From JARFQW01 sp963842955 (lineage in GTDB: Bacteria > Pseudomonadota > Gammaproteobacteria > Steroidobacterales > XN24), in the NCBI GenBank assembly GCA_963842955.1, contig CAWJIJ010000011.1, positions 372,001 through 436,000 of the forward strand: DNA of 64,000 nt. The letters are read 5' to 3'. The stretch's first letter is position 1. Every line of letters starts with the position of its first letter. A program made the translations under genes and the position numbers. The notes beneath the pieces are model-generated. The model was not told the DNA's origin, made no database searches, and saw nothing but the letters and a program-made list of their open reading frames with translations. Shown here one piece after another: positions 41,576-51,719 of this stretch.

Positions 41576-44160
41576 ATGACGATATTGACGAGCTTGCCTG
41601 GCACGACGATGACCCGTCGGATCGTCTGGCCCTCGACGAAACGCTGCACATTCGGATCGGCCAGAGCCGTCTCGCGCAGAACCTCCTCGCGAGCGTCCGC
41701 CGGCACCGTAATGCGGCCCCGGAGTCGGCCCTGGACCTGAACCACGAGTTCGACCTCGGAGGACTTGAGCGCGCTCTCATCCACCTCCGGCCACGGCGCC
41801 TCGGCAGCGAGACCTTCGTGACCCAGCGCTTCCCAGAGGGCCTCGCTGACGTGGGGGACAAACGGCGCCAGCATCAGGACCGTGTTTTCGAACACCTCCT
41901 GGCGAATGGCCCTGGCCGCATCACCGGTTTCCTCGTACTTTGCGACCGCATTCATCAGCTCCATGAGCGCCGCGATAGCGGTATTGAAGGTATAGCGCCG
42001 GCCAATGTCATCCCCCACTTTGGCGATGGTCTGGTGCAGCTTGCGACGAAGCTCCCGTCCCTGTGGTCCCACATCCTCGCCACCTGCTGCGGCACCATCG
42101 GCGACATGGGCATGGACGCCTCGCCAGACTCGCTTGATGAAGCGATTTGCCCCCTCGACGCCCTCGTCGGACCATTCCAGCGCCTGGTCGGGGGGCGCGG
42201 CGAACATGACGAACAGGCGCACCGTGTCGGCGCCGTAGCGGGCCACCAGGGCACCGGGGTCTACGCCATTGTTCTTGGACTTGGACATGGTTGTCCGGCC
42301 GGCATGGACCACGGATTCACCGTCCTTCCGCGACCTGGCGCCGACAGCCTCGCCCCGGTCGTTGCGCTCGATGTCCACTTCCGCCGGCGGGATCCAGACC
42401 CGGCCCTCGTTCTCGGTATCGCGATAAAAGGAATCGGCCAGCACCATCCCCTGGCAAAGGAGATTCGTGGCAGGCTCATCGGATTTCACCCAGCCGATAT
42501 CCCGCATCACCTTGTGCCAGAAGCGAAAGTACAGCAGGTGCATGACGGCGTGCTCGATACCGCCGATGTACTGATCGATGGGCAACCAGTAGTCGGCCCG
42601 CTCATCGAGGACACTGTCCGCCCCGGCCGAGCAATAGCGCGCGTAATACCAGGAAGACTCCACGAAGGTATCGAAGGTGTCGGTCTCTCGTTCCGCGTCG
42701 GATCCGCAGCGCGGACACCGGGTCCGGCGCCATTCAGGATCCGCCTTGATGGGCGACTGTACGCCCATGAACTGCACATCCTCGGGCAGGACGACCGGCA
42801 GCTCATCTTCCGGAACCGGCACGGATCCGCAGGCCTCACAGTGCACGATGGGGATCGGGCAGCCCCAGTAGCGCTGCCGGGATACGCTCCAGTCGCGCAG
42901 GCGGTAGTTCACCCGCCGTTGGCCCCGGCCAGCCGCCTCCAGGGAGTTCGCCAGTGCATGGAACGCCTCGTCCGAGGTCATCCCGTTGTACTCGTCGCTG
43001 TTCACCAGGCGGCCGCGCTCCACGAACGCACCCTCGGTCAGATCGATACGGCCGCCGTTGACAGGCTCGATGACCTGGAGGATCGGCAGCTTGTAGCGGG
43101 TCGCAAACTCCCAATCCCGCTGATCGTGGCCGGGCACCGACATGACCGCACCGGTCCCGTAGCCCATGAGCACGAAGTTGGCTACGTAAACCGGCATGAT
43201 CCGCCCGCTGATGGGGTGCAGCGCGCGAATCCCCAGGTCCAGGCCCTTTTTCTCCATGGTTTCGATCACCGCCTCGGTGGCCTGCAACCGCCGGCATTCT
43301 TCCAGAAAGTCCGCGACTTCCGGCCGGTCCGTTGCCGCGGACAGGGCCAGGGGATGCTCGGGCGCCACCGCAAGATACGTAGCCCCCATCAGCGTGTCGG
43401 GCCGGGTGGTGTATACCGTGACGGGATCGTGACCCTTAACCTCGAAGCGAATCTCGAGCCCTTCGGAACGGCCGATCCAGTTTCGCTGCATGGCCTTTAC
43501 CGCATCCGGCCAACCGTCCAGGTGGTCTAGTTCGTGGAGCAGTTCCTCGGCGTAGTCGGTGATCTTCAGGTACCACTGGGGAATATCCCGGCGCTCGATC
43601 AGGGCGCCGGAACGCCAGCCCCGCCCCTCTACCACCTGTTCGTTGGCGAGAACGGTCTGGTCTACGGGATCCCAGTTGACGATCTGGCTCTTGCGATAGA
43701 CCAGGCCCTTCTCGAACATCCGGACGAAGGTGAGCTGCTCCCATCGGTAGTATTCCGGCCGGCACGTGGCCAGTTCGCGGTCCCAGTCATACGCAAAGCC
43801 GAGCTGCTTGAGCTGCTCACGCATATGGTCGATGTTCTCGTAGGTCCACTTGGCCGGCGGCACGCCGTGGCGAATCGCGGCATTCTCCGCGGGCAGACCG
43901 AAGGCATCCCAGCCCATGGGTTGCAGAACGTTGCGCCCCTGCATTCGATGATAGCGAGCGACCACGTCGCCGATGGAGTAGTTCCGAACGTGCCCCATAT
44001 GCAGCTTGCCGCTGGGATACGGGAGCATCGACAGACAGTAGAACTTCTCCCGGTCCGGATCTTCGGTCGCGCGAAAGATCCGGGCTTCTTCCCAGCGCTC
44101 CTGAATGGCGGGCTCGATCAGCTCCGGCTGATAAGGGGTTTCCTGGTCGGTGGCGTGCAT
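41572..44160 (-). CDS. leuS: Leucyl-tRNA synthetase
   Basis: 862 residues, normal length. Class I signatures: the HIGH-type motif in PYPSGKLHMGHVRNYSIGD, the editing region GTGAVMSVPGHDQRDWEFA, and the KMSKS loop as TMSKSKNNGVDP. Family blocks VLQPMGWDAFGLPAENAA and FYRDTENEGRVWI are intact. It heads leuS-lptE. A hairpin of 7 bp (44174-44196) lies just before the start and may belong to its leader or end the lnt transcript. Confidence 0.98.
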   Translation of the reverse strand: MHATDQETPYQPELIEPAIQERWEEARIFRATEDPDREKFYCLSMLPYPSGKLHMGHVRNYSIGDVVARYHRMQGRNVLQPMGWDAFGLPAENAAIRHGVPPAKWTYENIDHMREQLKQLGFAYDWDRELATCRPEYYRWEQLTFVRMFEKGLVYRKSQIVNWDPVDQTVLANEQVVEGRGWRSGALIERRDIPQWYLKITDYAEELLHELDHLDGWPDAVKAMQRNWIGRSEGLEIRFEVKGHDPVTVYTTRPDTLMGATYLAVAPEHPLALSAATDRPEVADFLEECRRLQATEAVIETMEKKGLDLGIRALHPISGRIMPVYVANFVLMGYGTGAVMSVPGHDQRDWEFATRYKLPILQVIEPVNGGRIDLTEGAFVERGRLVNSDEYNGMTSDEAFHALANSLEAAGRGQRRVNYRLRDWSVSRQRYWGCPIPIVHCEACGSVPVPEDELPVVLPEDVQFMGVQSPIKADPEWRRTRCPRCGSDAERETDTFDTFVESSWYYARYCSAGADSVLDERADYWLPIDQYIGGIEHAVMHLLYFRFWHKVMRDIGWVKSDEPATNLLCQGMVLADSFYRDTENEGRVWIPPAEVDIERNDRGEAVGARSRKDGESVVHAGRTTMSKSKNNGVDPGALVARYGADTVRLFVMFAAPPDQALEWSDEGVEGANRFIKRVWRGVHAHVADGAAAGGEDVGPQGRELRRKLHQTIAKVGDDIGRRYTFNTAIAALMELMNAVAKYEETGDAARAIRQEVFENTVLMLAPFVPHVSEALWEALGHEGLAAEAPWPEVDESALKSSEVELVVQVQGRLRGRITVPADAREEVLRETALADPNVQRFVEGQTIRRVIVVPGKLVNIVI

Positions 44161-44173
44161 GGGCTCGCTCTGG

Positions 44174-44196
44174 GCGGACCGGTCAGCGCGGTCCGC
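44174..44196 (-). other. Short hairpin between lnt and leuS
   Basis: Arms GCGGACC (44174-44180) and GGTCCGC (44190-44196) with a 9-nt loop, in the 83-bp gap between the lnt stop and the leuS start. No T-run follows on the minus strand, so termination is doubtful. Confidence 0.3.
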
Positions 44197-44243
44197 GGGT
44201 CGTTAGGGATCTGACTTCGATCAAGACGATCAAGCCCGCAAGT

Positions 44244-45758
44244 CTAAACCCGCCGTGGGCGCCCGATCAAAAGGCCGATAACAACCGCCGCCAGCCCCAG
44301 GCCGAGAACGAAGCTGTCACTGAGGAACACGTACGGGGTCTGACCGCTACGGGGCCTCACGCTGGCCCGCAGCACATGAGGCTCGAACTGGGGCGATCGC
44401 TGAACGATCCGGCCGCGGTGATCGATGATGGCAGAGACCCCCGTATTGGTCGCCCGGAGCATCGGGCGGGCCGTTTCGATAGAACGCATACGCGCGATCT
44501 GGAGATGCTGGTGGGGTGCGATGGAATCACCGAACCAGGCGTCGTTGCTGGCGTTCACGAGTAGGCCCGCCTCGGGCAGGAACGTCAGCATCTCCCTGCC
44601 GAACGCATCTTCGTAGCAGATACTCGGCGCGAGGGCGATGTCATCCACCATCAGGGGCAGTTGATGGCGATCACCGGAAGCGAAGTCCGTGTAGGGCAGA
44701 TTCATCAGGCGCATCCACTCACGAACGAAATCCGGCACCGGAAAATACTCGCCGAACGGAACGAGGTGGCGTTTGGCGTACTCACCCTCGGCCGCACCTA
44801 CGGTGATCATGCGATTGAGAAAGTGCCCATCCACCGGGTCCTTTTCGACCATTCCCATGATCAGGCCCACGCCGTTCGCCGAGAGCTCGTCCGCAGCCCG
44901 CGCGAGAAAATCCGCTTCCTCGTGGCGCAGGGCGGGAATGGCAGCCTCCGGCCAGACGATGAGGCGCGCATCGAGGTGATCGCCGCTCAGGTCGAGGTAG
45001 CGGTCCCGGGTCGGCTCCAGCATGGACGGCAGCCATTTCTGGTCCTGGGGAATCGCGCCCTGGACCAGGGCCACTTCGACAGGCTCATCGGGCTGGCTCC
45101 ACTCCAGCCGGTCGAGGCCAAGGCTGCCGGCCGCGACCAGGGCCACCAAGGCAGCCCCTCCCAGCCGGACGGCACCGGGCCCGCGAACCAGCGCGGCAAT
45201 ACATCCGCCCAGCAGCGCCACGACCCAGGAAACCAGAAACACTCCACCAACAGGCGCGAACGAGGCCAGCGGAGTGTCGGTCTGACTGTAGCCCAGGCTG
45301 AGCCACGGAAACCCCGAGAACAGATGCCCTCTAAGCCACTCCGTGAGCACCCAGGCACCGGGCAGAGAGACAAACCAGGCAATGGGCCCCGACAGCCCGA
45401 GCCAGCGGGCTGAGGCGTATCCCATGAGCCCGTAGTAGAGCCCCATGATGGCCACAAGACCCAGGGTCAGAAAGGCAGCCAGCTGAACGGGGGCCTGACC
45501 GAACTCGTGGATCGAGATGTACGTCCAGTAGGTTCCGATCAGAAAAGCGGCAGCGCCGAAGACCAAACCACGCCAGAACGCCTGCCGGCGGTCGCAGTCT
45601 TCCCAGCTCAACCACAACAGCGCAACGGATATGGGCGCGATCCAGAACATTCCAAAGGGCGCAAAGGCCAGCGGCATGACCGCGCCGCCCACCAGGGCGG
45701 CGACGCTGCCTCCCCTGGACCGCAGGCGATTGCCGTGGGAATCGTGGCTAGCGGTCAC
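44244..45758 (-). CDS. lnt: Apolipoprotein N-acyltransferase
   Basis: 504 residues. The N-terminal half holds about six membrane helices. The nitrilase-like periplasmic half has the triad: Glu in VWPEAAIPALRH, Lys in EYAKRHLVPFGEYFP and Cys in APSICYEDAFGREML. It adds the third acyl chain to outer-membrane lipoproteins at the inner membrane. It overlaps corC by 11 bp in the conserved corC-lnt order. Several lipoproteins in this window are likely clients. Confidence 0.96.
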   Translation of the reverse strand: MTASHDSHGNRLRSRGGSVAALVGGAVMPLAFAPFGMFWIAPISVALLWLSWEDCDRRQAFWRGLVFGAAAFLIGTYWTYISIHEFGQAPVQLAAFLTLGLVAIMGLYYGLMGYASARWLGLSGPIAWFVSLPGAWVLTEWLRGHLFSGFPWLSLGYSQTDTPLASFAPVGGVFLVSWVVALLGGCIAALVRGPGAVRLGGAALVALVAAGSLGLDRLEWSQPDEPVEVALVQGAIPQDQKWLPSMLEPTRDRYLDLSGDHLDARLIVWPEAAIPALRHEEADFLARAADELSANGVGLIMGMVEKDPVDGHFLNRMITVGAAEGEYAKRHLVPFGEYFPVPDFVREWMRLMNLPYTDFASGDRHQLPLMVDDIALAPSICYEDAFGREMLTFLPEAGLLVNASNDAWFGDSIAPHQHLQIARMRSIETARPMLRATNTGVSAIIDHRGRIVQRSPQFEPHVLRASVRPRSGQTPYVFLSDSFVLGLGLAAVVIGLLIGRPRRV

Positions 45759-46602
45759 CGGCCAGCTGCACCCGGACCGCGTGGATGCGGCGCCGGTCTG
45801 CCTTGGTTACGCTCAGGCGTGTTCCGTCCACGGTCAGGGACTCTCCGCGCCGGGGCATTCTCCCCAGCTCGTGCATAATCAGCCCACCCACCGTGTCGTA
45901 CTCCTCGTCGCTGAACTGAGTCCCGACCTGCTCGTTGAGATCTTCGATCGGCGTGAGGGCGGCGACCGTAAAGACGCCCTTGCCCTCCGGACTGATCATG
46001 CTGTCCTCTTCGAAATCATGCTCGTCATCGATCTCGCCGACGATTTCCTCCAGCACATCCTCGATGGTCAGCAGGCCCGATACGCCACCATACTCGTCGA
46101 CCACGATCGCCATGTGGTTGTGGCTGAGCCGGAATTCCTTGAGGAGGACGTTCAGGCGCTTGCTCTCGGGTATGAAAACCGCCGAGCGGAGATACTCGCG
46201 AAGATGAAAGCGCTCGTCACCGCCTTCCACGAAGTAACGCAGGAGATCCTTGGCCAGGAGAATCCCGACCACCTCGTCGCGGCCGTCGCCGATGACGGGA
46301 AACCGCGAGTGGCCCGACTCGACGATGGTCTCCAGCATCTCTTTCGGATCGGCGTCGCGTTCGATCACCACCATCTGCGCCCGGGGGATCATGATGTCGC
46401 GAACCTGGGTATCGGAAACCGCCATGACACCCTCGAGCATGGACTGCTCGTCGGAATCCAGGATGCGCCGTTCCCGGGCCGCGGCCAGCACGGCCTCGAC
46501 GTCTTCACGGCATTTGGGCTGGCGTCGGAACATCGCGGTCAATCGATCCATCCACCCCTTTGAACTGGGGCCGCCGTCTTCGGGAGCCTGCTCGTCACCC
46601 AT
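45748..46602 (-). CDS. corC: CorC/HlyC-family CBS-pair protein
   Basis: 284 residues. No membrane domain; the N-terminal linker is followed by a pair of CBS domains (DIMIPRAQMVVIERDADPKEM; DEYGGVSGLLTIEDVLEEIVGEI) and a C-terminal CorC_HlyC domain (TVGGLIMHELGRMPRRGESL). It is linked to magnesium and cobalt efflux in enterobacteria. Overlaps ybeY by 8 bp and lnt by 11 bp, so translation of the cluster is coupled. Confidence 0.95.
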   Translation of the reverse strand: MGDEQAPEDGGPSSKGWMDRLTAMFRRQPKCREDVEAVLAAARERRILDSDEQSMLEGVMAVSDTQVRDIMIPRAQMVVIERDADPKEMLETIVESGHSRFPVIGDGRDEVVGILLAKDLLRYFVEGGDERFHLREYLRSAVFIPESKRLNVLLKEFRLSHNHMAIVVDEYGGVSGLLTIEDVLEEIVGEIDDEHDFEEDSMISPEGKGVFTVAALTPIEDLNEQVGTQFSDEEYDTVGGLIMHELGRMPRRGESLTVDGTRLSVTKADRRRIHAVRVQLAGDR

Positions 46603-47077
46603 GACCAGTCACCGCGGCGGTTTCGCCGGCATAGGGGTCGGGAAACCCCAGGTTCTCAAGGACGTGACGCTCAATCGCTTCCATGGCCTCGGCTTCGTTC
46701 GAACTACCGTGATCGTAACCCATCAGGTGGAGTGTGCCGTGAACCGTAAGATGAGCCCAATGGGCCCTGGCCGCCTTGCTCTGTGCATTCGCCTCATCAA
46801 GGACTACGTCCCGGCAGAGAACGACGTCGCCGAGCAGCGGCAGCCCGATCTCCGGGGCGATGTCGGCCGGAAACGCCAGCACGTTGGTGGGCCTGTCGAT
46901 GCCGCGCCAGGTCTTGTTCAGCTCGCGCATCTCTTCGGAAGATACTATCCTCAGGCTGACCTCGGCAGCTGGCAGACGTTCGCCGACGGCCGCCATCACC
47001 CACTCGAGAAATTCCCGTTCAGCGGGAAGCTCACGGGTGTCTACTGCCAGATCAAGGTCGATGACAACCCGGGTCAC
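46595..47077 (-). CDS. ybeY: Endoribonuclease YbeY (rRNA maturation factor)
   Basis: 160 residues. The zinc motif H3xH5xH is seen in LTVHGTLHLMGYDHGSSNEAE, preceded by the block TNVLAFPADI and LGDVVLCRDVV. It matures the 3' end of 16S rRNA and takes part in 70S quality control. It overlaps phoH by 4 bp, the standard phoH-ybeY arrangement. Confidence 0.97.
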   Translation of the reverse strand: MTRVVIDLDLAVDTRELPAEREFLEWVMAAVGERLPAAEVSLRIVSSEEMRELNKTWRGIDRPTNVLAFPADIAPEIGLPLLGDVVLCRDVVLDEANAQSKAARAHWAHLTVHGTLHLMGYDHGSSNEAEAMEAIERHVLENLGFPDPYAGETAAVTGHG

Positions 47078-48072
47078 TTGTTGCCCGCCTCCGCATCATC
47101 GGCCCGGGCATAGGCTTCGACGATTCGCTGCACCAGGGGGTGACGGACCACGTCGCGGGCCGTGAACCAGATGAAGTGAACCCCGCCCACACCATCGAGG
47201 ATCCGGCTGACGTGCTCCAGCCCGGATGCGCGATTACCGGGCAGGTCCGTCTGGGTAATGTCGCCGGTAACCACCGCCCGGGAGCCAAAGCCGATTCGGG
47301 TCAGGAACATTTTCATTTGCTCGACGGTGCTGTTCTGGGCCTCGTCGAGTATGACGAATGCTTCGTTGATAGTTCTTCCGCGCATGAACGCCAGCGGCGC
47401 CACTTCGATCACGTTGCGTTCGATAAGCCGTGCCACGCGGTCGAATCCGAGCATTTCATATAGCGCGTCGTACATGGGCCGGAGATACGGGTCTACCTTC
47501 TGGGACATATCCCCCGGCAAGAACCCAAGCCGTTCACCCGCCTCGACCGCAGGCCGCACTAGCACGATACGCCGGACCTCCTCGCGCTCAAGCGCTTCGA
47601 CGGCGCAGGCTACGGCAAGCCAGGTCTTACCGGTGCCGGCGGGACCGATACCGAAACAGAGATCGCCCTGGCGCACGGCGTCGATATAGCGGCGCTGGTT
47701 CGGACCCCGAGCACGGATGCGGCCACGCCGCGTGTGCACCACGGAGTCCGGACGGTCCTCTCCGTGAGCCGCCGGCGGCTCAAACGCACCGGCCTCCTGC
47801 AGCAGGACGTGTACCCGGGACGGTTCGATGGTCTCGGTTGCGGCCTCTTCGTAGAGGGTCTCGAGAACCCGGGTCGCGGCTTCTGCGGCGTCGCTGGCCC
47901 CCGTTACGGAAAAGCGGTTGCCGCGAGCCCGTATGTCCACCCCGAGTCGCGATTCGATTTGCCGCACGTGCTCATCGAACTGGCCACAAAGGTTGGCCAG
48001 CCGAGGGTTGTCGGCGGGCTCCAGGAAGAGGTCCCGGGTAATCTCAGCCCCTGCAGGGGGTTCGTCAGGCAC
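47074..48072 (-). CDS. ybeZ: PhoH-like ATPase (YbeZ)
   Basis: 332 residues. A KH-like N-terminal part is followed by a P-loop ATPase with GPAGTGKTWLAVA (Walker A) and FVILDEAQNSTVEQMKMFLTR (Walker B). The family blocks LVRPAVEAGERLGFLPGD and TRIGFGSRAVVTGDITQTDLP are present. It is a probable RNA-helicase partner of YbeY in rRNA processing. Overlaps miaB by 8 bp. Confidence 0.96.
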   Translation of the reverse strand: MPDEPPAGAEITRDLFLEPADNPRLANLCGQFDEHVRQIESRLGVDIRARGNRFSVTGASDAAEAATRVLETLYEEAATETIEPSRVHVLLQEAGAFEPPAAHGEDRPDSVVHTRRGRIRARGPNQRRYIDAVRQGDLCFGIGPAGTGKTWLAVACAVEALEREEVRRIVLVRPAVEAGERLGFLPGDMSQKVDPYLRPMYDALYEMLGFDRVARLIERNVIEVAPLAFMRGRTINEAFVILDEAQNSTVEQMKMFLTRIGFGSRAVVTGDITQTDLPGNRASGLEHVSRILDGVGGVHFIWFTARDVVRHPLVQRIVEAYARADDAEAGNK

Positions 48073-49417
48073 TCTTTGCTACCCGCGTAGACAGGCCAGC
48101 GAACCGGCCGCGGAGGGAATTGGGCAGCGCTTCGGTGATAACGACATCCACGAACTCTCCAATCAGCTCGCGGCTGCCATCAAAATTTACCCAGCGCATA
48201 TTTTCCGTCCGGCCGGCCAGCCGTTCCGCGTCCTTCACCGAAGGCTTCTCGACGAGAACGGACTGGACGCTGCCGACCATCGACTGGCTGATCGCCATGG
48301 CCTGCTGGCTGATTCTTTTCTGCAGCAGCAACAGACGGCTGGATTTCTCGTCCATGGTGACATCGTCAGGCAGGGATGCTGCGGGCGTACCGGGCCGCGC
48401 ACTGTAGATGAAACTGAAGGACTGGTCGAAAGCGACCTCCGCGATCAGGTTCATGGTTTGCTCGAAGTCACGGTCGGTCTCCCCGGGAAAACCCACGATG
48501 AAGTCGGAAGAGATGCTGATGCCTGGACGGGCCTCGCGCAACCTGCGAATTTTCTGCTTGTACTCCAGGCTGGTGTGGCCCCGCTTCATCAGCGCCAGAA
48601 TTCGGTCAGAGCCGCTTTGCACGGGCAGATGCAGATAGCCGGCCAGTTCCGGCACCTCAGCGTAGGCTTCCACCAGGCTGTCGGTGAATTCCACCGGGTG
48701 AGAGGTGGTGAATCGAATGCGATCCACGCCGTCGACGGCAGCCACATAGCGAATCAGCATGCCCAGATCACAATGGGTCCCGTCATCGGCAGGACCACGA
48801 TAAGCGTTCACATTCTGGCCGAGAAGATTGATCTCGCGCACGCCCTGGGCCGCCAGGCTCGCAACTTCCGCAATCACGTCTTCGAAGGGCCGGCTGACCT
48901 CTTCGCCGCGGGTATAGGGAACGACACAGAACGTACAGTATTTGCTGCATCCCTCCATGACCGACACAAAGGCCGTCGGGCCCTCTGCCCTCGGCTCGGG
49001 CAGGCGATCGAATTTCTCGATCTCCGGAAACGAAATGTCCACGGCGGAGCAACCTTGCCGGCGCACGGAATCAAGCAATTCCGGCAGTCGATGCAACGTT
49101 TGCGGCCCGAAGACGATGTCCACGAAAGGCGCCCGCTGCAGCAGCGCATCGCCCTCCTGACTGGCCACGCACCCGCCCACGCCGATGATCGTGCCGGGGC
49201 GCTCCTCTTTAAGGCGCCGCCACCGGCCGAGCAACGAGAACACCTTCTCCTGGGCCTTCTCCCGAATGGAGCAGGTATTGAGAAGCAATACATCAGCCTC
49301 CTCCGGAGAGGAGGCCGGGAGTAGACCGTGGGAGTCCTTGAGTACGTCCGCCATTTTTGACGAGTCGTACTCGTTCATCTGACACCCGAAGGTCTTGATG
49401 AACACCGTTCTGCTCAT
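48065..49417 (-). CDS. miaB: tRNA-2-methylthio-N6-dimethylallyladenosine synthase
   Basis: 450 residues. The N-terminal UPF0004 domain has FIKTFGCQMNEYDS, LNTCSIREKA and GVGGCVASQEG, holding the auxiliary Fe-S cysteines. The radical-SAM motif CxxxCxxC lies in EGCSKYCTFCVVP. HLPVQSGSDRILALMKRGHT and the C-terminal TRAM domain with WVNFDGSRELIGEFVDV follow. It methylthiolates A37 in tRNAs reading UNN codons. First gene of the miaB-ybeZ-ybeY-corC-lnt run. Confidence 0.97.
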   Translation of the reverse strand: MSRTVFIKTFGCQMNEYDSSKMADVLKDSHGLLPASSPEEADVLLLNTCSIREKAQEKVFSLLGRWRRLKEERPGTIIGVGGCVASQEGDALLQRAPFVDIVFGPQTLHRLPELLDSVRRQGCSAVDISFPEIEKFDRLPEPRAEGPTAFVSVMEGCSKYCTFCVVPYTRGEEVSRPFEDVIAEVASLAAQGVREINLLGQNVNAYRGPADDGTHCDLGMLIRYVAAVDGVDRIRFTTSHPVEFTDSLVEAYAEVPELAGYLHLPVQSGSDRILALMKRGHTSLEYKQKIRRLREARPGISISSDFIVGFPGETDRDFEQTMNLIAEVAFDQSFSFIYSARPGTPAASLPDDVTMDEKSSRLLLLQKRISQQAMAISQSMVGSVQSVLVEKPSVKDAERLAGRTENMRWVNFDGSRELIGEFVDVVITEALPNSLRGRFAGLSTRVAKSA

Positions 49418-49467
49418 GGTTCAGGCTCGTTTCAAGTTACACCGGGACCGTGGCAGTTTCCATCCGG

Positions 49468-51197
49468 CTAGCGGATGTAGCCGAGGGCCTCGAGCTTCAC
49501 CAGCAGCTGGTTGGCAGCCTCGTCCGGCGAGATATTTCCGGTATCGATAACGATTTCCGCGTTCTCGGGCACCTCGTAAGGGTCACTGATTCCAGTGAAC
49601 TCCTTGATAATACCGGCGCGGGCCTTCGCATAGAGCCCCTTGCGGTCACGCGACTCGCAGACCTCCAGCGACGTGGCGACATGGACTTCTACGAAGCCGC
49701 CCACGGACTCCACCATGTCCCGGACCATACGCCGAGTCGATGCGTAGGGTGCAATCGGCGCACAGATGGCAATACCGCCATTCTTGGCGATTTCGCTGGC
49801 GACGTAGCCGATGCGGAGAATGTTCAGGTCCCGGTGCTCCCTGGAAAAACCCAGCTCGCTGGAGAGGTTCTTGCGGACGTGATCACCGTCCAGCAGGGTC
49901 ACCCGACGCCCGCCCATCTCCATCATTTTGACCATGAGGGCATTGGCAATCGTCGACTTGCCCGCGCCCGACAGCCCCGTAAAAAGAGCACGACACCCTG
50001 CCGATGCCTGGGCGGATGGGTCTTGCGCAGTTCGGCCACCACTTCCGGATAGGAGAACCAGTCCGGTATTTCCAGGCCTTCCTGAAGCCGGCGACGGAAC
50101 TCGGTACCGGAGATATTGAGGACATTCTCGTCCTCCTTCGTCTCGTCCACCGGCACGTACTGGGCGCGATCCTCGACGTAGACCATCATGCGGAAAGGAA
50201 CCATCTCGATAGCCAGCTCGTCTTCATGGGCCTTCATCAAGTCCTGGGCATCGTAGGGACCGTAGAAATCCTCGCCCTTGCTGTCTTTTCCCGGGCCCGC
50301 GTGGTCGCGGCCGACGATGAAATGCGTGCAGCCGTAGTTGCGCCGAATGATCGCGTGCCAGACAGCTTCGCGCGGCCCGGCCATCCGCATTGCGAGGGGC
50401 AGGAGACTCAGGGAAGTGGTCTGCTCAGGATACCGCTTCAGCACATGCTCGTAGCAGCGGACGCGGGTGTAGTGATCCACGTCTCCGGGCTTGGTCATGC
50501 CCACAACCGGGTTGATCAGGAGATTGGCCTCGGCCTGGCGGGCGGCCTGGAAGGTCAGCTCCTGATGGGCCCGGTGCATGGGATTGCGGGTCTGGAACGC
50601 AACCACCTTGCGCCAGCCCTTGCGCTGAAAGGTGTCCCGAAGCTCCTGGGGCGACTGGCGCAAATGACGGAAGTCATAGTGAACCGGAGACTCGACTCCC
50701 CGCAAACGCCCACCCACATACGTGGGGCCAGCGACGTTGAGGAGGTAGCGCACCCCGGGATGGGCCTCGTCCTCGGTGCCGTAGACGCCGCGCGCTTCTG
50801 CGCCCTTGTCCGGGGACCAGACATCCCCGACGGTCATGGTGGCGATGAGGACGCCTTCCTGGTCCCGCAGCGCGATTTCCTCGCCCTCGGATAGCCCGGC
50901 CGCGAATGCCTCGTTCACGTCCAGGGTGATCGGCATCGGCCAGAGCGTACCGTCGCCCAGGCGCATCTCCTTGACACAGCGGTCGTAGTCCGCGCGGCCC
51001 AGGAAACCTTCCAGCGGCGAGAACGCACCATTGAGCAGCAGCTCGATATCACAGATCTGCCTCGGCGTGAGGTCCCAGGACGTCATGTCCTGGGCGCGGA
51101 CCTTTTCGGTCGCGGCGTCTTCCGGTGACAAGTAGAGATTCTTCAACACCCCGCCGTGCGGGCTGATGAGCTGGAGCGTGCTGTCGGCTCGGTTCAT
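49468..51197 (-). CDS. Bifunctional ATP sulfurylase / APS kinase, frameshifted in a T-run
   Basis: The N-terminal part (from the ATG at 51197) is a sulfate adenylyltransferase: FQTRNPMHRAHQELT holds the QxRN/HxxH motifs, RMAGPREAVWHAIIRRNYG and FIVGRDHAGPGKDS follow. After NISGTEFRRRLQEG and a linker, the APS kinase domain begins: LSGAGKSTIANALMV (P-loop), LLDGDHVRKNLSSELGFS and the segment ending in LLVKLEALGYIR. The two halves are in different frames. The join is at a run of five T on the minus strand (49985-49981), where six would restore LFFTGLSGAGKS. Full length would be about 575 residues. It turns sulfate into APS and PAPS for assimilation. A homopolymer error is the simplest explanation. 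Confidence 0.88.
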
Positions 51198-51279
51198 GAT
51201 CTGCGTTCTCCGTGCAGTAGCGCGCCTCGCCGCGTTCAGCGGCGGGCACGTCATCGGGTCGATTCGGGAAAGTGAATCG

Positions 51280-51719
51280 TTAGAAGGGAATGTCGTCGTT
51301 GAAGTCCTCGTCGGACCCGGCAGAAGCCGGGGCCGCGCTCTGCGCAGGCGCAGGCCGGGCGGCAGGTGCCCCCGAGCCCGGGCGCCCGCCCAGCATTTGC
51401 ATTTCGCGACCGCGAATTTCGGTCGTGTACCGGTCGTTGCCGCTCTGGTCCTGCCACTTGCGGGTCCGCAGCGAGCCCTCGACATACACCTGGGAGCCCT
51501 TGCGGAGATATTCCGCGGCCACTTCGGCCAGGCGATCGAAGAACACCACCTGATGCCACTCGGTCTGCTCCTTCTGCTCGCCGGACTGCTTGTCCCGCCA
51601 GCTCTCGGTCGTGGCCACGCCGAATGTTCGTCACGGCACTGCCGCTGGGCATGTAACGGGTCTCGGGATCCTGCGCCGAGATTCCCCACCAAAATGACCT
51701 TGTTGATGCCGCGCGCCAT
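51280..51719 (-). CDS. ssb: Single-stranded DNA-binding protein, with two apparent +1 insertions
   Basis: Starts ARGINKVILVGNLG at 51719, continues in a second frame as QDPETRYMPSGSAVTNIR, then in a third as VATTESWRDKQSGEQKEQ through EWHQVVFFDRLAEVAAEYLRKG to the acidic C-terminal tip DFNDDIPF. Each change needs removal of one base (near 51674 and near 51617). The reconstructed protein is about 146 residues, a normal OB-fold SSB with a Gly/Ala/Pro linker and the protein-interaction tip. SSB is essential, so these breaks are more likely sequence errors than decay. Divergent from uvrA as in E. coli. No LexA box was recognised in the 260 bp between. Confidence 0.88.

Noticed and set aside
41245..43530. 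A 761-codon open frame on the plus strand
   Set aside because: It lies antisense to leuS and lptE, whose families are certain; long antisense frames are common in GC-rich DNA.
44174..44196. T-box or other riboswitch before leuS
   Set aside because: Only a 7-bp hairpin in an 83-bp gap; none of the conserved T-box elements is present, and T-boxes are not expected in gammaproteobacteria.
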